Source: Limisphaera sp.
Lineage (GTDB): Bacteria > Verrucomicrobiota > Verrucomicrobiia > Limisphaerales > Limisphaeraceae
Direction: 5' to 3'
Length of the DNA stretch: 64,000 nucleotides
NCBI GenBank assembly: GCA_025057755.1
Contig: JANWVC010000014.1
Location: 88,691-152,690, forward strand
Shown: in pieces, positions 57,190 through 64,000 of the stretch
Numbering within the stretch: position 1 is the stretch's first letter
How the letters are laid out: each line of letters opens with the position of its first letter
Notes under the pieces: generated by a model
What the model was told of the DNA's origin: nothing
Seen by the model: the letters and a program-made list of their open reading frames with translations, nothing else
The model's database searches: none
Program-made: the position numbers and the translations under genes

Positions 57190-60024
57190 TCAGCGATCCA
57201 GGAGCGCTCGGATCATTTCAGCCAACTGCCGTGGCCGATACGGCTTGGGCAGGAAGTTCTCCCCCTCGACTAACTCCTGACTGGTCGGAAACTGCGCCTC
57301 AAAATACCCGCTGGTGTAAATAACTTTTAAACCAGGTTTCTCCCGCAAAAGCTCGCGGGCAAGCTCCAGACCCGACACGCTTCCAGGAAGAACAACATCC
57401 GTTAGCAGCAAATGGATCTCCTGGCCATGGTCCTGCCATACTGCCCGGGCCTCCCCGGCGTCTCCGGCCGTCCATACCCGATAACCACACCGCCGCAATA
57501 GATTCTCAGTCAAGCCGCGCAGGGAAACTTCATCTTCCACCACCAAGATGCCCTCCTGCCCCTGCGGCATCGCGCCCGCCTCCAATTCAGATCGGGACAC
57601 CGGCGACACCGCCTCCAGCACAGGGAAGCATACCCGAAACACCGTGCCACGACCCAATTCAGTATCCACATCGATCCAACCGCCATGCTGTTGGACAATC
57701 CCGTACACGGAAGCCAGTCCCAGCCCTGTCCCCTTGCCCACCTCTTTTGTGGTGAAAAACGGCTCAAAAATATGCGGCAGATGCTCAGGGGCAATTCCCG
57801 TCCCGGTATCCCGAACCGTCAGGCAGACATAAAGCCCAGCCCGTGCCTCAGGCCGCAGGCGCGCTTGTTGTTCGTCCAAACGGAGAGTCTGCGTCTCCAA
57901 CGTAAGTTCTCCCCCGTTCGGCATGGCATCCCGCGCATTGATCGCAAGGTTCAAAAGTAACTGCTCCAACAAGCCGGCGTCTCCCTTCAGACCCGGAAGA
58001 TTCGGCGCCAACGACAACCGCAACCGGATCTGTTCACCCAGCAACCGATCCAACATCCGCGCCGTCCGTTGCACCAGCTCATTCAAATCTACCGCTTCCA
58101 TGCAAAGCGGCTGCCGACGGCTGTACACCAGCAAGGAACGCGTCACCTCGGCAGCCCGATGACAGGCATGAATGATCTGATCCACGCAGTGGGCGTCTTC
58201 AGAAGGCAGCGTTTCCCGATGAATCAGCAGCGCGTTGCCTTGGATAATTGTTAACAAATTGTTGAACTCATGGGCCACGCCCGCAGCCAGACGCCCAATA
58301 GCCTCCAATTTCTGCGACTCCCGCAATCGTTCCTCCAGAGCTGCCTGCTGGGTGATGTCCCGGCCAACCGCTACGTACCGCAAGATCCGACCGGCCGCAT
58401 CCCGCACCGGCGAAATGCTCAGTTCCGCCTCAAAGAGCCGACCGTCCTTGCGCCGATTCACCACGCGACCCTTCCACGGCACACCGCGGGTGATCGTTTC
58501 CCACAAATGCTGGTAAAAGCCGTCCGGATGCCGACCACTTTTGAACAGCCGAGGAGTCTGCCCAAACAATTCAGCACGCGTATAACCCGTCACTCGCTCG
58601 AGGGCAGGATTGGCATAAAGAATGGTGCCTTGCGGATCCGTGACAAAAATGACCTCGTCTACCTGCGCCACCGCTGTGGCCAGGAGGGTATGTTCCTCAG
58701 CCATCTTCCGACGCTCTGTAATATCCTGCAAGATCCCTAAAACCCCGGTGACTCGGCCTGCCTCATCCCAGGTAGGTACGGCCGAATCCGAGAGCCAACG
58801 GACCTCGCCCGACCGGGTTCGAACGCGGTAATCCGCCCGCCAATGATCCAATTGCCCCTGTTCTAACCGGCGCCGCACTTCGGCCGCTGGCAAACCTGAC
58901 CCTTCGCCCAGCAGCACGGTCTCCTCAACCAAAGCCTCCAGGGCCGCTGGTGTCAGCCCTTCGGGATCAAATCCGATCAGGGATTGGATCCCCTCCCCCA
59001 GAAAAAGATAACGCCGTTCGGGCAAGGTCATTTGGTACGGCACCGCCGCCGCAGCGCTAATGGCACGCCGGTACATCTCATGATTTCTCGACAGCTCCAA
59101 CTCGGCCCGCTTTTGCCGGGTGATGTCATGACCGATGGCTTGATATTCCAAAAACCGGCCGGTGTCGTCCCGAACAGCGCTGTTGGTCCAACGCAACCAT
59201 CGAATCGAGCCGTCACCCGCCACCACACGATGTTCCACCGTGAGGGGGACCATGTCCGGACGCAGATCCCGACGCAGCGTTTCTTCCAACCAGGCTCGAT
59301 CCTCCGCTGGAATTAGAGAGAAAAACCGCTGTCCCACCAGTTCCTCCGCCGGGCGCGCAAAGAATCGGCTGTAGGACGGGTTCACATACGTCAAGACACC
59401 CTCTGCAGTAAAACGACAAAAAAGGTCCGGGCTTTGTTCCACAAAGCTTCGATATCGCGCTTCGCTGGCCGCCAGGGCTGCATTTGCCTGAGCCAAATCC
59501 CGGGTCCTCTCGATCACGCGTTGTTGCAACACGTCCCGTGCTTCCAGCACCCTGAGATGACGCTCCAGCAACACCAACCCCACCAACAGCCCCAATAACA
59601 TCCATAACTCCTCACGGATCGTGTTCAGATACCAATCCACCTCCAATCGCCCAATGTTTTTCCCGTCCATCTCCACCGGCATATTCAGGGGGATTACTGG
59701 CAGCAAACCTACCGCTGCCAGCCAGCGATTCATGCCGCCAAGGGGCGGTCCGGTCAGCTCCAGAAAGACCTCCCCACTGTCGTGTCGGACGCGCAAACGC
59801 GCATACCCCTCCGAGCGTACGGCCAAAGTCAAGTAATCACGGCACATAGCAGGCTCCAGATGCCACAAGGCCGGGGCCACCACCGCCACATGCCGTTGCA
59901 ACTGGGATCGAACGACCAATCGCGCTTTGGACTCCCACCAGACAGCCCAGGCAATGTACGCCACCGCACCGAGCCCCGCCGCTATCCACAAAACCTTTCG
60001 AGACATGCTCCACACCCAGTGCAT
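57190..60024 (-). CDS. Membrane hybrid histidine kinase with three PAS domains and a receiver domain
   Basis: 944 residues. Transmembrane segments at about 10-27 and 137-153 bracket a periplasmic domain of about 110 residues. Then come a coiled linker, PAS 1 (about 187-310), PAS 2 (312-440) and PAS 3 (445-560), a HisKA dimerisation domain with the phospho-accepting histidine (H585, in V-A-H-E-F-N-N), an ATPase domain (N-A-R-D-A-M-P-N, D-T-G-T-G-I, F-F-T-T-K, G-T-G-L-G-L) and a C-terminal receiver whose phospho-acceptor is D876 (L-T-D-V-V-L-P-G), with K-P-Y. The stop of the solute-binding gene is 6 bases upstream, so both form one unit. The sensed ligand is unknown. No output regulator is adjacent. 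Confidence 0.93.
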   Translation of the reverse strand: MHWVWSMSRKVLWIAAGLGAVAYIAWAVWWESKARLVVRSQLQRHVAVVAPALWHLEPAMCRDYLTLAVRSEGYARLRVRHDSGEVFLELTGPPLGGMNRWLAAVGLLPVIPLNMPVEMDGKNIGRLEVDWYLNTIREELWMLLGLLVGLVLLERHLRVLEARDVLQQRVIERTRDLAQANAALAASEARYRSFVEQSPDLFCRFTAEGVLTYVNPSYSRFFARPAEELVGQRFFSLIPAEDRAWLEETLRRDLRPDMVPLTVEHRVVAGDGSIRWLRWTNSAVRDDTGRFLEYQAIGHDITRQKRAELELSRNHEMYRRAISAAAAVPYQMTLPERRYLFLGEGIQSLIGFDPEGLTPAALEALVEETVLLGEGSGLPAAEVRRRLEQGQLDHWRADYRVRTRSGEVRWLSDSAVPTWDEAGRVTGVLGILQDITERRKMAEEHTLLATAVAQVDEVIFVTDPQGTILYANPALERVTGYTRAELFGQTPRLFKSGRHPDGFYQHLWETITRGVPWKGRVVNRRKDGRLFEAELSISPVRDAAGRILRYVAVGRDITQQAALEERLRESQKLEAIGRLAAGVAHEFNNLLTIIQGNALLIHRETLPSEDAHCVDQIIHACHRAAEVTRSLLVYSRRQPLCMEAVDLNELVQRTARMLDRLLGEQIRLRLSLAPNLPGLKGDAGLLEQLLLNLAINARDAMPNGGELTLETQTLRLDEQQARLRPEARAGLYVCLTVRDTGTGIAPEHLPHIFEPFFTTKEVGKGTGLGLASVYGIVQQHGGWIDVDTELGRGTVFRVCFPVLEAVSPVSRSELEAGAMPQGQEGILVVEDEVSLRGLTENLLRRCGYRVWTAGDAGEARAVWQDHGQEIHLLLTDVVLPGSVSGLELARELLREKPGLKVIYTSGYFEAQFPTSQELVEGENFLPKPYRPRQLAEMIRALLDR

Positions 60025-60030
60025 GACACA

Positions 60031-60894
60031 TCACCGCCGTATGTTTCCCCGGCTCAGCGCGACCGGCGCCTCATCGCCTGCCCCGCGCTCAAGCCTGCCC
60101 AACGCTCGATCAAAACGCTCCACCCAATCCACAGGTACACCGACCCCAAACATGACGTGGCGGGTCGGACCGGCTGGAGAATCCGTGAGCGCGATCATTT
60201 GCAGGGCATCGCGTAAATGCGCCGACAGGTTCAATAACACCTCTGCCTCTTCCCGAGCCAGGAACACACAATCAGCCCGACCTGCAGCCACACATTCCAG
60301 CAACCGCAGCATGTCCGTCGGACTGACGTCCCTTCTGACCTGATACCGCTGCCATAGCCCTTCCAACCACGCGCCGTATCTATAGCCCCCCTTGACCAAC
60401 ACCCTCAGCCCGGGGATCCGCAACAGTTCAGAAGCGGCAACAACATTGAAACGAGTCCCCTCTGACCGCCGCATCACAGCAACCCAGGGACCGTCTTGAT
60501 AAATCGGTTTAGAAAACCGCGCCCAACGCTCCCGCTCCGGCGTCCGGAACCACCCCACCCCAGCGTGGGCCTCCTCCTCTCGGAGCTGCAAGCATCGTAA
60601 TTGACGCAGTGGGGGGGTTAAGATCCATTGATGAGGAAGCCCGGCAGCTTCAAGGGCGCGTTTCACCGGTTCCACGCACACGCCTGTCACGTCAGAATCA
60701 CGGGTCATGTAATAGGGCGGGCGCTCATGATAATGAACCCACAAAATCCGCCTATCCCTGTCCGATACGTTTTCCGCGGCGGGGCTTTTCCATGCCCGGG
60801 CCGGAAACCAATAAGGCCGACTCCAGAAAAACAACAGAAGCGCTGCTACTGCTGCAACCCCACCGCCCCACCAAGTTCTTCCAAGTGCCGTCAT
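60031..60894 (-). CDS. Periplasmic solute-binding protein (SBP family 3-like)
   Basis: 287 residues from the ATG at 60894. An N-terminal hydrophobic segment (G-G-V-A-A-V-A-A-L-L-L-F-F-W-S) acts as signal or anchor. The rest has the fold of family-3 binding proteins: I-L-W-V-H-Y-H-E-R-P-P-Y-Y near residue 52, then D-V-T-G-V-C-V-E-P-V-K-R-A-L-E-A-A-G, then R-T-P-E-R-E-R-W-A-R-F-S and P-I-Y-Q-D-G-P-W-V-A-V, then R-A-D-C-V-F-L. Such proteins bind amino acids or small organic ligands. No permease is adjacent; instead the histidine kinase follows, which suggests that the protein serves as its ligand sensor. The ligand is unknown. Confidence 0.8.
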   Translation of the reverse strand: MTALGRTWWGGGVAAVAALLLFFWSRPYWFPARAWKSPAAENVSDRDRRILWVHYHERPPYYMTRDSDVTGVCVEPVKRALEAAGLPHQWILTPPLRQLRCLQLREEEAHAGVGWFRTPERERWARFSKPIYQDGPWVAVMRRSEGTRFNVVAASELLRIPGLRVLVKGGYRYGAWLEGLWQRYQVRRDVSPTDMLRLLECVAAGRADCVFLAREEAEVLLNLSAHLRDALQMIALTDSPAGPTRHVMFGVGVPVDWVERFDRALGRLERGAGDEAPVALSRGNIRR

Positions 60895-61818
60895 GGTCAC
60901 GCCCCGCGCGCCACAACCGCGGCCGGTGGATCCCCCACAGTTGCGGCGTCACGCCTCGTCCAGAGATGGGACTCCGCGGCCCCATGCCTGCTCCTTTCAA
61001 TCAATGCCAGATCCATCTTGGGCCTGTCACGTTCAGATTGCCGCCAGGAGGTGACCCATCTTACCCCAGGGCTTTGGGTGGATTCGCCCCTCGCACAGAT
61101 CCGACCAACAGGACTCGCTCCGGGAAGATCAGGTCGCGACCCCCTCGTGCCACGACGCAGCAAAACGTTCGCAAGATGCCTCTCCATCCGTATCGCAGCC
61201 GCCAGGCCAAAATGCCTTCCACAGAGCAGATGGAGCTCTGCGCTCGCTGATCGCTCGGATATGTCTTATCGAATGTCTTATCGAAAGCCCGCTTCCCGCT
61301 GAACCAGGTCCGCCCTGAGGGCGCCAGTAGTTACGGACGAATCTCTGCATCCAAACCTTGGCCACATTGGTGTCTGGCTTGACTGATAAGTTGCATCTGA
61401 CTACATGGGCCCCATGGCCGCAGCCACCTTGAGGCGCATCCGCCCTGGTCCAGTCGGCAGCCGACCCGCTCGGCCTTCCCGCACGCTCCGGCCGCAAAAA
61501 GCTATGGATTGTTCTGCTCTGGGCTTACGCCCGCACAGCGCTCGCCATGTTTCGCAATCGCCGGCACCTCCACCACATGGGCGTGTCGGTGTTAGCCAAA
61601 GCCCGTGGCCAGCTGGCACCGCGGATCCCTGGGAATTTCCAAAGCAACCCACCGTTTCCCTGCACGAAGGCCCACAGTCGAAGGCCTACCCCTTTGTCAC
61701 TCGGTTGGTCAGAAAGATGACCTTGCATCCGGCAGGAAGGCCTTCTGCCACTCTGCTGTGGAGGTCCGCGGACATCCGAAATCTCGCACGTTAGACGTTT
61801 CTCCATCAGATTGAAGCC
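60895..61818. other. 924-base divergent intergenic region between the solute-binding gene and cmr2
   Basis: No gene and no CRISPR repeat series were recognised. On the plus strand TTGACT (61379-61384) and TACATG (61402-61407) with a 17-base spacer form a weak promoter 410 bases before cmr2. A near-palindrome GGCAGG...CTGCC lies at 61731-61749. A 12-base tandem duplication lies at 61261-61284. Confidence 0.4.
61261..61284. repeat. 12-base tandem duplication
   Basis: ATGTCTTATCGA occurs twice head to tail in the spacer upstream of cmr2. Function unknown; it is a simple two-copy duplication, not a CRISPR. Confidence 0.6.
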
Positions 61819-64000
61819 ATGAACAACGTACCTGAGGCCGAGTTCTGGAAACGCAAGCTCGCTGCGTACCTCCACGACCCGCCAGAAAAGGCATACGATT
61901 TTGGCGAGCGGCATCACGAGCGTGCCAAGGTCCATGCGGCGAGCTTTGGCGTCAGCGATCTCTGGGAACTATTGACCCGCAACCCGGATTGGTCCGCCGC
62001 TGCCGCAGACCGGTTCGTTTTCCCCAGTGGTAAGAAACTTGGCGAGAACATTGGCGAAGGCCAAAACCCTTGCTTCATCCACCCCATCACAGGACGCGTC
62101 AATCCTTTGGCTGCGGCATCTTTGCCGCACGAAAACCTTACGTACCCTACCCAAAAAGAGGCCGAAGAGTGGATCGGGGACATCCGGCCGGATTGGAAAA
62201 GTGGGGACCCACAAACCCTCTTTTTACGCGCTTGGCGGAATTGGTCCTTCCACGCTGCCGAGCATTCTTCTGGCCAAAAAAAGGGGGCCGAGCTTCTGAC
62301 GTATCTGCCGGCCGACACACGGGTCGCCGATGCGTCCATCTGGCATCACTGCGCCATTGTGAGCGCATTGGAAGCCACACGCGCTGGGCAAGACCCTAAA
62401 GCCCCGCTGAAACCTGCGTTTCTCCTGTTCCAGGTCGGCCCTGTGCAAGAGTTCATCGCCCAAGCCCGAAGCACCCGCGACCTATGGAGCGGCAGTTTTC
62501 TTTTATCCTGGCTCACCATGCACGCGATCAAAGCGGTCGCTGATCGGTGCGGACCCGATGCAATCATTTTCCCAAGTCTCAAAGGTCAGCCGCTCTACGA
62601 TCTTCTTGAACGACGGCTCGACCTGAGGCCTCACGATAACGATGTGCTTGTGCCATGCATTCCCAACCGGTTCCTGGCTTTGGTTCCCGCGGATTTCCCG
62701 GTCCGTGTTTCAGAAGAAGCGTTCCTAGACGAATGGCGCCGGATCGCCCAAGAATGCCTCGAATGGCTCCGGCAAAACGGACTCGCATTCGACGATGCAC
62801 ACACCAACCGCTTTCACGACCAAATCCAACGCCATTGGCACATTACTTGGCAGCTTTGGCCGTGGCAGTCAGTCAACGACGCCCTCAAAGCGTTCGCACA
62901 AATTCCGCTGGGCCAGGAGAACCCCTTGCACCTTGCCAAGCTCATAGCGGAGGCCATTCCAGAGGCGCACAAAGACGAACGCTGCTATCGCGGCGGCCAG
63001 CTCGATCCCGGCTGGGCGTGGAGTGCCCATTACCAGCTGTGTCAGCACGCACTGGATGGCCGCCGCGCTGTTCGTGACTTTGCCGGCTTGCCCACCGACC
63101 CGCGTCGCAAGCCTGCCCACCGCGACGCCCTGAGCGGTCGCGAGGAAGCCGTATTCGAGGCTGCTATGCTGGAAAAAGCAATAGCCGCCAACCCGGGCCT
63201 TCGCTACCTTTTCCGCCACATTGAACCGTTAGGCGCTGCCAACCTTGTTAAGCGCGTCTGGCACAAGGCCTACCTGGCGCGGCTCAACGAAGTGGAAGGG
63301 AAAGGCCATATTCCCCCGATCAAACGCGCATGTGAAAGCTTCGATTCGGTACCTTCGGTCGCCGCCGGCGCATTTGCTCAGCGTCTATATGAGCGCGCTG
63401 CCCCAGCCGGCCCGCTGCGGGAAAAATGGCTTGCGTTTGCACAAGCAGCCTCAGAAGCTCGTGAATACTTCCCTGACACAATCGCCCCTTTCACTGAAGT
63501 GCCGGAAACACAGTGGCACGCGCTGACAGATCAAAGCATTTACTTCATCGAGACCTGGCAGCGCGAGCAAGCTCGGATCAGCGAAAACGGCGAGCCCATC
63601 CATTCTGAGGTGGGGCGTCAGCGCCTCGCCGAAGCCGCGCGCGCACTGAACGAACTACTAGATGAAGCCGGCTTCGCACCTTCGAAGTACTACGCCATCC
63701 TCGCCCTCGACGGAGACCAGATCGGGAAGTGGCTCAGCGGCAAAAAGTCTCCCGCGGTTGAAAATGTCATCAGCCCAAAGGCGAGGGAATATTTCGCCCA
63801 AAAGATGCTCGCCGCGATGACCGAAACAGAACGTGCCGAATTTGCAACCCGGCTCAAAACGGCAAACCTGAAGCTAGAGAAGCCGGAAGGTTGGCAAAAG
63901 GCCTGGCCACCACAGTCACCGATTGACTGGATTGAATTGTGGCTTGCCTCTCCCCGACCAATCAGTCCCTCGTGGCACCTGCAATTCAGCGAAGCGCTCG
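61819..64000 (+). CDS. cmr2: Type III-B CRISPR-associated Cas10/Cmr2, 3' truncated by window
   Basis: At least 727 residues; the frame is open to the right edge. Residues 19-20 are H-D in Y-L-H-D-P-P-E-K-A, the HD-nuclease start typical of Cmr2. Near residue 206 V-G-P-V-Q-E-F-I-A-Q-A-R-S-T-R-D-L-W-S-G is the Cmr2 signature and G-S-F-L-L-S-W-L continues it. Near residue 631 L-D-G-D-Q-I-G-K-W begins the first Palm domain. The second Palm domain with G-G-D-D lies beyond the window. Cas10 is the large subunit of the type III-B effector and can make cyclic oligoadenylates or cleave DNA on target-RNA recognition. Other cmr genes, Cas6 and the array should lie downstream; nothing upstream belongs to the system. 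Confidence 0.93.
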   Translation, partial: MNNVPEAEFWKRKLAAYLHDPPEKAYDFGERHHERAKVHAASFGVSDLWELLTRNPDWSAAAADRFVFPSGKKLGENIGEGQNPCFIHPITGRVNPLAAASLPHENLTYPTQKEAEEWIGDIRPDWKSGDPQTLFLRAWRNWSFHAAEHSSGQKKGAELLTYLPADTRVADASIWHHCAIVSALEATRAGQDPKAPLKPAFLLFQVGPVQEFIAQARSTRDLWSGSFLLSWLTMHAIKAVADRCGPDAIIFPSLKGQPLYDLLERRLDLRPHDNDVLVPCIPNRFLALVPADFPVRVSEEAFLDEWRRIAQECLEWLRQNGLAFDDAHTNRFHDQIQRHWHITWQLWPWQSVNDALKAFAQIPLGQENPLHLAKLIAEAIPEAHKDERCYRGGQLDPGWAWSAHYQLCQHALDGRRAVRDFAGLPTDPRRKPAHRDALSGREEAVFEAAMLEKAIAANPGLRYLFRHIEPLGAANLVKRVWHKAYLARLNEVEGKGHIPPIKRACESFDSVPSVAAGAFAQRLYERAAPAGPLREKWLAFAQAASEAREYFPDTIAPFTEVPETQWHALTDQSIYFIETWQREQARISENGEPIHSEVGRQRLAEAARALNELLDEAGFAPSKYYAILALDGDQIGKWLSGKKSPAVENVISPKAREYFAQKMLAAMTETERAEFATRLKTANLKLEKPEGWQKAWPPQSPIDWIELWLASPRPISPSWHLQFSEAL

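Noticed and set aside
60895..61818. A CRISPR array beside cmr2
   Set aside because: Only a two-copy 12-base tandem duplication was found; there is no repeat-spacer pattern.
1..64000. tRNA or rRNA genes
   Set aside because: I looked in the intergenic gaps for GTTCRANNC-type T-loops and tRNA-like arms and found none convincing. This is a visual scan, so a tRNA search program would be needed to exclude them.

Overview
The window looks like chromosomal DNA of a Gram-negative bacterium of the Verrucomicrobiota (Planctomycetota–Verrucomicrobiota–Chlamydiota superphylum), probably near the Limisphaera/Pedosphaera group. This is inferred from protein style only: an N-terminal LEPR-XLL motif, GEVED repeats, a DUF6600-type lipoprotein, secreted proteins with a short W...F-[FY]-R-x-R tail, and outer-membrane assembly factors (BamD, LptD, LptE). 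No rRNA or tRNA gene, CRISPR array or transposase was seen.

Layout. 1-7.1 kb: end of a bifunctional-nuclease (DUF151) gene, DNA polymerase III delta (holA), a STAS protein, L-rhamnose isomerase on the minus strand, a decayed PDZ-protein gene, an SDR oxidoreductase, the Fe-S carrier ATPase Mrp and a decayed NAD-dependent epimerase gene. 7.2-11.3 kb: an MsbA-like ABC exporter, a GT10 (fucosyltransferase-like) enzyme and a convergent GT9 (heptosyltransferase-like) enzyme, suggesting cell-surface glycan work. 11.7-34.4 kb: two secreted surface proteins on the minus strand, led by an 18.5 kb gene for a protein of about 6180 residues with an LEPR-XLL N-terminus, a run of unrecognised beta-rich repeats, RTX blocks, SdrD-B-like and Calx-beta domains; the second carries four GEVED repeats, an IgGFc-binding-like domain and HYR-like domains. 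35-40 kb: DUF6600-type lipoprotein, an unknown secreted protein and a PfkB-family sugar kinase.

40.5-47.7 kb: sufU, sufD and hflX on the minus strand, then 2.8 kb without an intact gene that holds a decayed membrane-protein gene, then a TPR protein. 47.8-54.6 kb: gamma-carbonic-anhydrase-like protein, a small secreted protein, an MBL-fold hydrolase, rpsB-tsf with a promoter and hairpin leader, lptE-bamD with overlapping ends, ptsH (HPr) and gatC. 54.9-60.9 kb: lptD, then a convergent unit of a periplasmic solute-binding protein and a large PAS hybrid histidine kinase. 61.8 kb to the end: the 5' part of a type III-B cas10 (cmr2), so a Cmr CRISPR-Cas locus continues beyond the window.

Themes: outer-membrane and cell-surface construction (LptD/LptE/BamD, MsbA-like, GT9/GT10, the giant adhesin-like protein and its partner) mixed with housekeeping genes. 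Three pseudogenes, each with several frame breaks, lie between intact genes.
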